A stretch of 64,000 nt of DNA from positions 496,001-560,000 of the forward strand of contig NZ_ACZV01000005.1 in the NCBI RefSeq assembly GCF_000176235.1, written 5' to 3'. Within the stretch, counting starts at the first letter, position 1; each line of letters opens with the position of its first letter. The notes beneath the pieces were generated by a model that saw nothing but the letters and a program-made list of their open reading frames with translations, made no database searches and was not told where the DNA came from. Shown one piece after another: positions 35,508-45,051 of this stretch. This stretch comes from Vibrio orientalis CIP 102891 = ATCC 33934. GTDB taxonomy: Bacteria > Pseudomonadota > Gammaproteobacteria > Enterobacterales > Vibrionaceae. A program made the position numbers and the translations under genes.

Positions 35508-37373
35508 ATGGACATTACTAATCTAATTGAGCCAGAGACGATCTGCTTAGATCTTAAGGCCACAACCAAAGATGACGCGCTCAAGGAGTTAGTTGAGTTA
35601 CTCGATATGGCCGGGAAACTGGCCGACAAAGAACAGTTCTTAGCCGATTTATGGAAACGTGAAGAGATTGGCAATACTGGCTTTGAAGACGGTGTGGCGA
35701 TTCCGCACGCAAAAAGTGATGCGGTCACAGCACCTGCGGTTGCGGTAGGCATTAGCCGAACGGGCATTGATTATGGCGCCGAAGACGGCGAGCTGTCTGA
35801 TGTGTTCTTTATGCTTGCCTCTCCAGACGGTGGCGATCATCACCATATTGAAGTTCTGGCTCAACTTTCGACCAAACTCATTGAAGAAGAATTTATTAGT
35901 CAGCTTAAGGCGGCGCAAAGTGTTGAACAGGCGCGCGAGCTGCTAACCAATATTCAGCAACCAAGTCACGAGTTTTGGAGTGACGAACCTCTACCGCTAC
36001 CTGAGCCTCTAAGTCCATGGAAGCTACGTCTCGCCCATATTAAAGAACACTTGCTGTTTGGCACTTCCCATATGATCCCATTCATTGTTGCTGGTGGAGT
36101 CTTGTTGTCGCTCTCGGTGATGATCTCTGGTCATGGCGCTGTGCCCGAAAGTGGCGTACTGGCTGACATCGCACAGATGGGCATTGCTGGTTTAACCCTG
36201 TTTACTGCCGTGTTAGGTGGCTACATTGCTTATTCGATTGCGGATAAACCGGGCTTAGCGCCAGGGATGATTGGCTCATGGGTAGCAGTGAATCATTACA
36301 ATACGGGTTTTTTAGGCGCGATCGTGGTCGGCTTTTTTGCTGGATTTGTGGTGCGAATGCTAAAGAAAATCCAACTGCCTGACAGCATGACTTCACTCGG
36401 CTCTATTTTTATCTATCCCCTTGTCGGCACCTTCGCTACGTGTGGTTTGGTGATGTGGTTAATTGGTTCACCTATATCGGCCGCTATGGCGGGGCTCAAT
36501 GATTGGCTTACTGGCATGGCAGGCGCAAGTAAAGTGATGCTTGGCACGGTGTTAGGCGCAATGACAGCGTTTGATATGGGTGGCCCGGTGAATAAAGTCG
36601 CCACCTTGTTTGCTCAAACGCAGGTTAACACTCAGCCATGGCTAATGGGGGGCGTTGGTATCGCAATTTGTACGCCGCCACTCGGATTAGCATTAGCGAC
36701 CTTCCTGTCACCGAAAAAGTTTAAACGTGACGAGCGTGAAGCAGGCAAGGCAGCAGGTATTATGGGCATGATTGGCATTAGTGAAGGGGCGATTCCGTTT
36801 GCTGCAGCTGATCCAGCGCGTGTGCTACCGGCGATTGTGGCTGGTGGTATTGTCGGTAACGTGATTGGCTTTATGTTCCACGTGATTAACCATGCGCCGT
36901 GGGGGGGCTGGATTGTGCTGCCAGTGGTGGATGGCAAGATTGGTTACATTGTAGGTACGCTAGCAGGCGCAATAACGACGGCACTGATTGTTATCTTACT
37001 GAAGAAAAATGTCCTCGATGAGGAAGAAGAGGCGGCATTGGCCCGAGCCTATCACGCCACTGACGGAGAGGGTGAAGCGGAGATCTTAGCGGTAACATCC
37101 TGCCCATCAGGGGTAGCGCATACTTTCTTAGCCGCTAAGTCGTTAGAGAAAGCGGCTTATACTATGGGTATTAAAATTAAAGTCGAAACCCAAGGTGCTA
37201 ATGGCATCAACAACCACATCACCGAGAAAGATATTAAAAACGCAAAAATGGTGATTTTAGCCCATGACGTAGCGATCAAAGAACCAGAGCGTTTTAAAGG
37301 CATGAAGACACTCGAAGTCCCGACACGTGACGCGATATTAAATGCGCGCGCTTTGCTTTATAGCCGCCGTTAA
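35508..37373 (+). CDS. PTS fructose-family EIIACB
   Basis: 621-aa three-domain permease in the order A-C-B. EIIA (1-150) has GVAIPHAKS; EIIC (about 175-500) has HLLFGTSHMIPFIVAGG, AFDMGGPVNKVA and GISEGAIPFAA; EIIB at the end has VTSCPSGVAHTF. The C-B part closely resembles the separate EIICB protein at 27660, suggesting duplication with later fusion or fission of EIIA. ATG 35508 is chosen for its AAGGT site seven bases upstream; an in-frame ATG at 35475 is less likely. Confidence 0.92.
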   Translation: MDITNLIEPETICLDLKATTKDDALKELVELLDMAGKLADKEQFLADLWKREEIGNTGFEDGVAIPHAKSDAVTAPAVAVGISRTGIDYGAEDGELSDVFFMLASPDGGDHHHIEVLAQLSTKLIEEEFISQLKAAQSVEQARELLTNIQQPSHEFWSDEPLPLPEPLSPWKLRLAHIKEHLLFGTSHMIPFIVAGGVLLSLSVMISGHGAVPESGVLADIAQMGIAGLTLFTAVLGGYIAYSIADKPGLAPGMIGSWVAVNHYNTGFLGAIVVGFFAGFVVRMLKKIQLPDSMTSLGSIFIYPLVGTFATCGLVMWLIGSPISAAMAGLNDWLTGMAGASKVMLGTVLGAMTAFDMGGPVNKVATLFAQTQVNTQPWLMGGVGIAICTPPLGLALATFLSPKKFKRDEREAGKAAGIMGMIGISEGAIPFAAADPARVLPAIVAGGIVGNVIGFMFHVINHAPWGGWIVLPVVDGKIGYIVGTLAGAITTALIVILLKKNVLDEEEEAALARAYHATDGEGEAEILAVTSCPSGVAHTFLAAKSLEKAAYTMGIKIKVETQGANGINNHITEKDIKNAKMVILAHDVAIKEPERFKGMKTLEVPTRDAILNARALLYSRR

Positions 37374-37433
37374 CGTTGAACAAAAGACTGAACCCTTAAG
37401 TCAAATAGTCTCCCCCGACTATTATGCTTTTTG

Positions 37434-37458
37434 CTCCGCTCATTTAGCGGAGTTTTTT
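37434..37458 (+). terminator. Terminator of the EIIACB gene
   Basis: CTCCGCT-CATTT-AGCGGAG hairpin followed by T7. It opens the 37374-37807 gap; the remainder is AT-rich and holds a dyad at 37493 and a possible 8-codon reading frame at 37641, but no clear gene. Confidence 0.9.
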
Positions 37459-37492
37459 TATAAGTTTTTTTGGTAATTAGAGATAATTCCTA

Positions 37493-37515
37493 CATTATTC
37501 TGATTCTAAATAATG
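37493..37515. promoter_or_regulatory. Dyad upstream of the c-di-GMP operon
   Basis: CATTATT-N9-AATAATG, a perfect 7+7 inverted repeat 293 bp before the hybrid kinase start. Its form recalls the ATTATTC-N9-GAATAAT dyad at 19846. It may be an operator; AT-rich chance symmetry is also possible. Confidence 0.3.
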
Positions 37516-37807
37516 GCAGAGTTGCGTCTAACTACTTTCTGAGAGTATAGGTAATCTGCCCTGTGTTAATGACATATTTATTTGGGGCATTTGCTAGACG
37601 GAATTGTTGAAAATATCGCTGTAGGGATAAAGGAAGCGCAATGAATATTGTTGTAAGTAGTCTCTGAGCTTTGGGTAGGAATATACTTACGCCAGAAGGA
37701 AAATCTTATTAAATTCAATTATTTATGTATTTGTCGTTATCTTTGTTGATTTGACAACGCTTCCAGTATTCATATTCTTGCCTTCCTACAGGCTAGAGAA
37801 AGTAATA

Positions 37808-40800
37808 ATGACCCGTTTTTACCGTATATTAAATTTTGTTATGACCTTGGTTGCGCTATTTGTTATTTCAGGTAGTGCTGCACATGCAGTGTACCCTGCA
37901 ACCAAATCAAAACCTTCAACGCTTACTTTTGGTGTTGTTTCAAATGGACTGTGCGGTAAGGAATGTAGCACTAAAACCGATACATTCTTCTCGATTAGTA
38001 ATGATTATCTGACCAATGTTGCGTCGGCGATGAATGCTGAAATCAAATTTAAATCATACTCAAGTATTAATGAGTTGTTATTGGCTATTGAGCATCAAGA
38101 AGTGCTGGGGTCAGTAGGTTTTAGCCGTACGAAACAGCGAGAGTCGCGTTTTCTCTTTTCTCATCCATTTTTTAAAAGTCGCGTGGCAGTTTGGTATGCA
38201 GATGATTCACTGGGTAAGACCCCTGCCACTGAACTGAATTGGTCATGTGTAAAAGGCTCATCTTATTGCGATCAACTTGAGCGAAACGGTATCAGCAAGA
38301 TTTTCTATGCTAAAGATCTGGATGAGGCGACAACCAGAATACGCGATGGAAAAAGCAACGCATTCATCTCTAGTTTCGTTGTTCTTAGCACATACCTAGA
38401 TAACAATAATATTATCAATGGGATGATAGATACACCTGAGTGGGTAAAAGGGGAAAATATTGGCCTAATTACATCAAAAGGTAACCAGTGGCTAATTGAT
38501 GAAGTCAATCAGATTATTACTCTTGAACAGTCTGGAGCGAGCGTTCGAACGATTGTATCGGACAACCGCTACCATACTATTGAACGCCGCCTAGCAAGGT
38601 ATCTAGCCGCTAAAGGTAATGATAAACCGATCACTTATAGCACTTCAGCGAACTCCTATCCGTTTTTGTTTCGAGATGAAGATGGTGTCCTCGACGGCTT
38701 TTTATATGACTTTTTTGAACTGTTAAAGTCGCGTAGCGGGTTAGAGTTTGACTACATTGCGCCCACCAATAACGTTAAGGGAAAACTGTCAGGCTTTCGC
38801 GCCGACATCGTTCCTGTTGCTTATACAGATGTAACGAACATCCCTAACTGGCAATTGACCAATTCATTTATGTCCGTGAACTATGTTGCGGTAACAAAAC
38901 CGGGTGCTCCAAAACCCAAGCAAGGCCTTGAGAAAGTGGGGATTTTAAGCGGTGTTGATGAGAAAGGTCTTGTTCACTTAGTCGGGTGGAGAGATAGCCA
39001 AATCTCACAATACACGGCTCTTATGTCGATAGTGAATGATCTCAAAGCTCATCGCATCGATGTTGCCTATATTCCTCAAGAATTTAGCCATACTATTTTA
39101 CTAAGAAACGATGCGAGCGAACTTGAGGTCGGTGAGCGCGATTCACTAGAAGTGCATTTAGCGCTCGCGACTAAAAATAACCCTGAACTGAATGCTTTGT
39201 TAAATAGCCTTTTCACCAGCATTGATGAGAACGAGCTAAAGAAAGTCATGCGCAGCCATCGCAGCATCAATTTGGTTAATGGTGTTACGCCCGAAAATCT
39301 TTGGCAAATGGGAGCTGCGGTCTTTGCCGTTCTGTTATTTTCAGGATTATTTGCCTATTTCTTGATTTCTAATCTCAAGCTGAAGGTAGAGCTAGCTGAA
39401 TCGAGTGCTAACCAAGAAGAAAAAGAGAAAGAGTGGCTTAAATCGATTATTACTGAACTCGATAGTTGGGTGTTCATCCATGATAGACACAACAAGCTGA
39501 TGTTGAGTAATTGCTCTCGCTATATAAATAAACAGTGCTTAGGCTGCACATTGAACGATAATTTCTCGAATCAATATCTAGTCGACAACGAAGAAGAGGT
39601 TGCAAAGGTTCTTAGTGGTCAATCTATTGTGGATTATCACGAAGTTAAAGGCTGTGACAACAATCTACGTCATATTTCTAGGCAGCGAAAGGCCATTCGG
39701 TCGTTGACGGCTAATACTGAATATGTGCTGACTGTACTTGATGATATCAGTGAGCAGAAGCAACGTGAGAGTGAGCTGATTACCGCACGCGAAGAGGCTC
39801 AGCAAGCAGTAATAGCTCGAGAGCAGTTTTTGGCAACGATGAGTCATGAGCTTAGAACACCAATTGCTGCCATCCAAGGGTCACTTGAGCTCGCGTCTCT
39901 AAGAGAAAAAGAGGGGCGCACTGCTGAGTTGTTGGTGCAGGCTCAGAAATCGACACGTCATCTAAATGTCCTAGTGGACGAAGTTTTGGACTTTTCTAAG
40001 CTAAATGCACAGCAGTTTATTTTAAATCCAACCAAGGTGAACTTGCTTGAGTTGTTGTGTGAGTCAATACGTTCCTATGAACAAGCGGCACAGGCCAAAG
40101 GGCTTGTATATCAAGTAGAGATTAACCCTCTGGTGTGTCGATTTGCTCAAATGGATGAAGTTCGACTGGTCCAAATTCTCAATAATTTATTGTCTAATGC
40201 GATCAAATTTACTTCATCGGGTTTCGTCAAAATCGAAGTCACCAGTACGCAAGCTGAACTGAAATTAACCATTTCTGATAGCGGTATTGGTATGTCATCT
40301 GAACAGATTGATAAAGTGCTTAAGCCGTTTACTCAAGCGGATGCTGGAGTTACCCGACAGTATGGTGGCTCAGGTTTAGGCTTAAGTATTGTCGACAAGC
40401 TGGTGACTTGCATGGACGGGAACATGTCAGTCGAAAGTATCCCGAATGTCGGCTCTGCTTTCTACCTTACGATTCCTCTTACCTGTGTTGAGCAAGAAGA
40501 TCGTCATCTTGCGCAGTTTAGCTATTCAGAAGATTTACCGGTTGCGTTAAAGCAGTGGTGCCGTATTTGGAAAATGTCGTTGGTCAAAGAAGGCGCCAAT
40601 ATTTCACTCAATGATAAAGGTCATGTAGTAGCGACGATTAATGGCAAAGTGAACAGCCCAATGACTATCGAAGAGTGTCGTTACCCTAGCGTTATTCAGA
40701 AGCTATTAAGTCAATCTGATAGTGAGCCGCGTGAGCCTATTGAGAGTCGTTCTTTATCTGGGAAAGTGTTGGTGGCGGAAGATAATGGTATTAATCAAAC

Positions 40801-41437
40801 CATTTTAAGAATGCAGCTAGATGAAATTGGTGTTCAACATCATATTGTTAGTAATGGTCAAGAGGCGATTGATTATCTCAACCTCAATCAAGATGTATCG
40901 ATCGTTCTTACTGACTTCCACATGCCAGTTATGGATGGTTTTGAGCTAACTCGACTGATTAAAAGTAGTGAAGTTCACGCTCATCTGCCGGTGATAGGCA
41001 TTACTGCTGAAGATGCCAGAGTTGCAAATGAGCTAGGGCAGGCGTCAGGCCAAGATGCTGTGCTTTGTAAGCCCTACAGTATCGATGCATTACGCGTATT
41101 TCTTATGGAATATCTCGGTGATAACGCTGAAATGCCAAGTTGGCTAGTTCCATATAGTGAACACGAGCGCTCGGAATTTGCTGATATCTTTATTCAGACA
41201 ATGGAGCAAGATCTAACGGTTCTTAATGGCTCGGACAGTTTGGGGGTTAAACGTAAGGCACTACACCGAATAAAGGGTGCGTTAGGGGCTGTCGGTATAT
41301 CGGCGCTTGCAGAACAGTGTAAGCAAGTAGAGAAAGCGTGTGATGAAGAGCTAGTCCACATGGTGGTGGATTTTATGCAAAAACTCGATGCAGAAATTGA
41401 AGCTACCAAAATGTGGAGAATGTCAGGTGAAGTTTAA
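37808..41437 (+). CDS. BvgS/VieS-type hybrid sensor histidine kinase
   Basis: 1209-aa phosphorelay kinase. Signal sequence to about residue 28, two periplasmic solute-binding (SBP_bac_3) Venus flytrap domains (about 35-260 and 275-480), a transmembrane helix near 498-520, a PAS-like segment with a CxxxxxxxCxxC cluster, HisKA with His680 in ATMSHELRTP, an ATPase domain (NLLSNAIKF, DSGIGM, GGSGLGLSIV), a receiver with Asp1036 in LTDFHMPVMDG, and a C-terminal HPt with His1153 in LHRIKGALGAVG. ATG 37808 gives a proper signal peptide. It overlaps the next gene by 11 bases. The layout resembles V. cholerae VieS. Confidence 0.93.
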   Translation: MTRFYRILNFVMTLVALFVISGSAAHAVYPATKSKPSTLTFGVVSNGLCGKECSTKTDTFFSISNDYLTNVASAMNAEIKFKSYSSINELLLAIEHQEVLGSVGFSRTKQRESRFLFSHPFFKSRVAVWYADDSLGKTPATELNWSCVKGSSYCDQLERNGISKIFYAKDLDEATTRIRDGKSNAFISSFVVLSTYLDNNNIINGMIDTPEWVKGENIGLITSKGNQWLIDEVNQIITLEQSGASVRTIVSDNRYHTIERRLARYLAAKGNDKPITYSTSANSYPFLFRDEDGVLDGFLYDFFELLKSRSGLEFDYIAPTNNVKGKLSGFRADIVPVAYTDVTNIPNWQLTNSFMSVNYVAVTKPGAPKPKQGLEKVGILSGVDEKGLVHLVGWRDSQISQYTALMSIVNDLKAHRIDVAYIPQEFSHTILLRNDASELEVGERDSLEVHLALATKNNPELNALLNSLFTSIDENELKKVMRSHRSINLVNGVTPENLWQMGAAVFAVLLFSGLFAYFLISNLKLKVELAESSANQEEKEKEWLKSIITELDSWVFIHDRHNKLMLSNCSRYINKQCLGCTLNDNFSNQYLVDNEEEVAKVLSGQSIVDYHEVKGCDNNLRHISRQRKAIRSLTANTEYVLTVLDDISEQKQRESELITAREEAQQAVIAREQFLATMSHELRTPIAAIQGSLELASLREKEGRTAELLVQAQKSTRHLNVLVDEVLDFSKLNAQQFILNPTKVNLLELLCESIRSYEQAAQAKGLVYQVEINPLVCRFAQMDEVRLVQILNNLLSNAIKFTSSGFVKIEVTSTQAELKLTISDSGIGMSSEQIDKVLKPFTQADAGVTRQYGGSGLGLSIVDKLVTCMDGNMSVESIPNVGSAFYLTIPLTCVEQEDRHLAQFSYSEDLPVALKQWCRIWKMSLVKEGANISLNDKGHVVATINGKVNSPMTIEECRYPSVIQKLLSQSDSEPREPIESRSLSGKVLVAEDNGINQTILRMQLDEIGVQHHIVSNGQEAIDYLNLNQDVSIVLTDFHMPVMDGFELTRLIKSSEVHAHLPVIGITAEDARVANELGQASGQDAVLCKPYSIDALRVFLMEYLGDNAEMPSWLVPYSEHERSEFADIFIQTMEQDLTVLNGSDSLGVKRKALHRIKGALGAVGISALAEQCKQVEKACDEELVHMVVDFMQKLDAEIEATKMWRMSGEV

Positions 41438-42599
41438 CAAAAATATAGTGTTGCTTGATGATCATCTTATTCAGTTAAAGATGCTCAAACGAAGCTTAGT
41501 TGCATTAGGTGCTGAAACGGTGTCTTGCTTTGACAACGTTGATGAAGCTTTGGCATTTGTAGAAATACACTCAGTAGACTTGATCATTTGCGATTTAAGC
41601 ATGCCTCATAAAGATGGTATCGACATGCTACTAATGTTGAATCAATTAGGCTTCAAAGGGGAAGTTGCGATTATCAGCGCGATGGATTTACCTATCATTG
41701 CGACGGTGAAATCAATGTGTGAAGGCTTCTCTTTTGACCTTATTGCGGAGATATCGAAACCCTTTAAAGCAGAAGTGTTGCAAGAGCTGGTGAGTCATCA
41801 GCGTAGAGTCTCTCTAAGTGTTCCGCGGACACGCTATGACGTTACCGATGAGAGCTTTATCATCGGTTTAGCAAACGGTGAGTTATGTAACTACTACCAG
41901 CCTCAAGTTGAGCTTCACACTGGTACTGTTGTTGGGGTAGAAGCACTCGCACGATGGCGTCATCCGACGCTAGGCATACTGACGCCCGATGTGTTTTTGC
42001 CGATAGTAGAACGTTGTAACTTATCGTGCGAGCTGTTGGACATTGTCGTTAACAATGCTTTTAAGGATATGAAAGCTGGGCTTCTACCAAGAAATGTGTC
42101 GATCAATGTTGATCAGTTCAATTTAGAGCAACCTTACTTCGCTGACAGCCTCATTGAAAAATGTAATCAATCGAATATCGATCCGGCAAGGCTGACCATC
42201 GAAATTACGGAAGAGTATGCTTACAAAAAAAATACATCGCTATTTAAAAACTTAGCCAAGTTAAGAATAAACGATATCAATATATCCATCGATGACTTTG
42301 GCACAGGGCATTCGACACTCGAAAACTTATATGCATTACCGTTTAATGAGATAAAAATTGACCGTTCATTTGTGATGAACTGTGAACAAGATACTAAGAA
42401 ACAAAAAATAATAAAATTCATCTGTAATTTAGCCAGTGAGTTTAAAACAAAAGTAGTTGCTGAAGGTGTGGAAAGTTACGAGTGTTGGAAGTTATTGAAA
42501 GAAATTAACGTTGATATTTGTCAAGGTTACTACATCAGTAAGCCCGTTCCGGTAAATGAAATTAAGAATATATTTAGAGTTGATTATGAAGAAATTTAA
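41427..42599 (+). CDS. REC-EAL response regulator, c-di-GMP phosphodiesterase
   Basis: 390-aa protein. The receiver domain (1-125) has Asp56 in IICDLSMPHKDG. The EAL domain (about 150-385) keeps its catalytic set: GVEALARW, NVSINVDQF, IEITEE, DDFGTGHS, KIDRSFV, VAEGVES and QGYYISKP, so active c-di-GMP hydrolysis is expected. It resembles VieA but lacks the C-terminal HTH. GTG at 41427, inside the end of the kinase gene, has GGAG upstream. Phosphate from the kinase HPt probably controls activity. Confidence 0.92.
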   Translation: MKFNKNIVLLDDHLIQLKMLKRSLVALGAETVSCFDNVDEALAFVEIHSVDLIICDLSMPHKDGIDMLLMLNQLGFKGEVAIISAMDLPIIATVKSMCEGFSFDLIAEISKPFKAEVLQELVSHQRRVSLSVPRTRYDVTDESFIIGLANGELCNYYQPQVELHTGTVVGVEALARWRHPTLGILTPDVFLPIVERCNLSCELLDIVVNNAFKDMKAGLLPRNVSINVDQFNLEQPYFADSLIEKCNQSNIDPARLTIEITEEYAYKKNTSLFKNLAKLRINDINISIDDFGTGHSTLENLYALPFNEIKIDRSFVMNCEQDTKKQKIIKFICNLASEFKTKVVAEGVESYECWKLLKEINVDICQGYYISKPVPVNEIKNIFRVDYEEI

Positions 42600-43188
42600 T
42601 ATTTTGGTTTTTGATGATCACCCTCTAGTAGGAGTAGCAATAAAGGCAACTTTAAGCTTAATGAGTTGTGTGGATTCTATATCTTCAGTTTATTCTTTTA
42701 GAAGTGCTTTGGATGTTATTAAAAATAAAAATATTAACTTTGTTATTCTAGATATAAATTTATCTGATGGAGATGGTTACGACTTTTATCGACGTATTAA
42801 GTCTCATGGCTATCAAGGGAAGGTATTATTCTACTCAGCAGAAGAAAGCTCACTATATAGTAAATTGGCATTTAAATCTGGAGCGGATGGTTATGTTTGT
42901 AAATCAGAGCATCAGGAAATTCTTCGTGATGCTGTAGAGGGCATTTCTAACGGTTACACCTTCTTCAAATTCAAGAGTGATAAATCTGGGTATGAGAATG
43001 AAGAACAAGTCACACTCTCAAATCGTGAGGCTATGGTGATGAGCCATTTATTGAATGGAAAAACTAACAAAGATATCGGACAGTTGTTGAAAATCAGTGA
43101 TAAGACGGTGAGTACTTACAAAAAGCGGTTATTTGATAAGTACAGTGTGAATAATTTGGTGGAACTGATTAAGGTGGTAAATGTATGA
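42586..43188 (+). CDS. LuxR/NarL family response regulator
   Basis: 200-aa regulator: receiver domain with Asp56 in VILDINLSDGDG, and a C-terminal LuxR-type HTH (LSNREAMVMSHLLNGKTNKD, then DKTVSTYKKRLFDKY). ATG 42586 lies inside the end of the EAL gene (14-base overlap). Markedly AT-rich codon use compared with housekeeping neighbours. It is a second output of the same kinase, likely a transcriptional one. Confidence 0.9.
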   Translation: MKKFNILVFDDHPLVGVAIKATLSLMSCVDSISSVYSFRSALDVIKNKNINFVILDINLSDGDGYDFYRRIKSHGYQGKVLFYSAEESSLYSKLAFKSGADGYVCKSEHQEILRDAVEGISNGYTFFKFKSDKSGYENEEQVTLSNREAMVMSHLLNGKTNKDIGQLLKISDKTVSTYKKRLFDKYSVNNLVELIKVVNV

Positions 43189-44600
43189 ATGTAAAAGACC
43201 ACAAATGGAATGTTGCATTTAATTCACTTGCTCTTGCATTTATCTCCTACTCTATTATTTTCATCTTATATTCGATTTCTGAAGTTGCTGATAAAAAAGC
43301 AAATTTTGCTTATGCTACAGAATATCTTGATAAACAAAAGCAACGATTAGTATATACATCTCTTTTTGTAAATACCGTTTTCCACATAAATGGAGATAAG
43401 TTAAATAAAATTTATGATGAGAGCGGTACGTATGGTCTCGATATCTATGTTTATCCAGTTACAGGTGGAGATTTAGAAATCAAAGGCAAAGAGGAAATTA
43501 TAGTCTCCTCTATGATTTATGCATTTGGAAATATGAATTCATTTATAGGGAAAGAAAATTCATTAATATATTATCGTTCGTACGAAAATGACGGTAAATT
43601 AATGTCATTTAGTAGGCTTGACGATTTTCAATTTGACAAAAATATGTTCAACCAAGAACGATGTCAGATGTATAACTTGTGTTCTACCTATGCGACTAAG
43701 GAGTCTCTATCTGATCGATTACTTGTTTCAAGTATTTATAACGATACCATCACGGGCTCCAAAACGATTACGTTATCCAGTCCAGTTATTGATCAAGGGA
43801 AGGTCATTGGAGACATTAGCGCAGATATTTATTTTGATATGTCTATATTAGCGCAGGAAGCTTCAATTTCTAGCCGTGATCAAGGTGGTATGAACTACAT
43901 TTATGTTGACTATCCTCAGTACCCAATGGGGGAGCTTTCCTTTCGCTCTTCTTATGTTATTGATAATAAATCAACACTGGTATTTGAGCTGCCAATTAGT
44001 AAATTAATTTTGGATACTCTCCCTTTTTTCGTATTGTCATTGGTTATTTCTCTATTCGCTACGGTTCATTACATGCAATACAAGATTCAAAAGAAGAGGT
44101 TTTCTGAGGTATACGAAGAGTCTAATCGTGACGAGATGACGGGGTTATACAACCGAAAAGTGTTTAGTACTCCAGAATTTTTGTCTGATACTTTGAATCA
44201 AACCATCGCAATTTTAGCAATTGATGGTAATAAATTGAAAACGATCAATGACACTTACGGTCACCATTGTGGCGACGCGGCAATTAAGCATATTGCAGAA
44301 GCGATGAAAGGAGTGTTTAGAGATACTGACTATGTAGTGCGATCAGGCGGCGATGAGTTCCTTGTGATCTTACCGGGCTGTCCAACACCAAGAGTAATGG
44401 AGCTTAAAGAAAAGCTTAAGAAAGAAGTAGCGCGTAAAAAAGTGCGTCCTTACAACATGGAAGTCTCTGTTAGTGTTGGTATCGCGTTCAAAAGACCCGA
44501 GGAAGAGTTGGAGTACGCTTTGATTGCAGCGGACGAGAACCTTTACCGTGATAAAGCGCAACCAAGTGATGAGCCTGAGGGTTTAGATAAAGCGTGCTAG
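43185..44600 (+). CDS. Membrane diguanylate cyclase (GGDEF)
   Basis: 471-aa protein. A transmembrane helix at about 13-34, a periplasmic sensor domain (about 35-265), a second helix (LPFFVLSLVISLFATVHYM) and a GGDEF domain (about 310-460) with an intact RSGGDEFLVIL (388-392) active site. An RxxD inhibitory site (RDTD) lies five residues before GGDEF, so product feedback is expected. Its ATG overlaps the regulator stop (ATGA). Together with the EAL protein it gives the operon both synthesis and breakdown of c-di-GMP. Confidence 0.92.
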   Translation: MNVKDHKWNVAFNSLALAFISYSIIFILYSISEVADKKANFAYATEYLDKQKQRLVYTSLFVNTVFHINGDKLNKIYDESGTYGLDIYVYPVTGGDLEIKGKEEIIVSSMIYAFGNMNSFIGKENSLIYYRSYENDGKLMSFSRLDDFQFDKNMFNQERCQMYNLCSTYATKESLSDRLLVSSIYNDTITGSKTITLSSPVIDQGKVIGDISADIYFDMSILAQEASISSRDQGGMNYIYVDYPQYPMGELSFRSSYVIDNKSTLVFELPISKLILDTLPFFVLSLVISLFATVHYMQYKIQKKRFSEVYEESNRDEMTGLYNRKVFSTPEFLSDTLNQTIAILAIDGNKLKTINDTYGHHCGDAAIKHIAEAMKGVFRDTDYVVRSGGDEFLVILPGCPTPRVMELKEKLKKEVARKKVRPYNMEVSVSVGIAFKRPEEELEYALIAADENLYRDKAQPSDEPEGLDKAC

Positions 44601-44627
44601 GTACGATCAATACCTAGTGTTGGTAAC

Positions 44628-45035
44628 TTAAAGCCCTTTATGATGATGAACAACGAGTTCAGTAAAGCCCGTTTGTTCATCAAACTCTCGATCAAAACTC
44701 ATATTGTGATAGCTATGGATAATCAGCTCAGCAGTTGTATCGATCAGACATCCTTCCATTAAGTGCCCACCAACCACTTCACCGCTCTCTTTTGCGACGG
44801 AAAGGTGAACATGTTGGTGGTCTGGAGTCAGTGTGCCCATGATAGAAACAATCTCCAGCGGCTCATTCAGTTGTAAGGTTTGTGTAGCGCCTGCGAGACG
44901 GATCGTGAACTGAGTAAAGCAGCCCACGCAAGAGGCAATACTGCCTGCTTGAATTTGATGCCTTTCAACTAAACGTTGGAGCGCCAGTTTGAGATCGTCG
45001 CCTTTTACAAGACGCAGAGCGATAGGTGTGATCAA
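44628..45035 (-). CDS. PPC (DUF296) domain protein
   Basis: 135-aa single-domain PPC/DUF296 protein. The core has AGSIASCVGCF, SIMGTLTPDHQHVHLSVA and VGGHLMEGCLI; conserved His residues may bind metal. Plant members bind DNA through an extra AT-hook; bacterial ones are uncharacterised. No ATG is available, and TTG at 45035 with AGAGG upstream is the best start. Last gene of a three-gene minus-strand group. Confidence 0.85.
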   Translation of the reverse strand: MITPIALRLVKGDDLKLALQRLVERHQIQAGSIASCVGCFTQFTIRLAGATQTLQLNEPLEIVSIMGTLTPDHQHVHLSVAKESGEVVGGHLMEGCLIDTTAELIIHSYHNMSFDREFDEQTGFTELVVHHHKGL

Positions 45036-45051
45036 AATAGACCTCTAAAAA

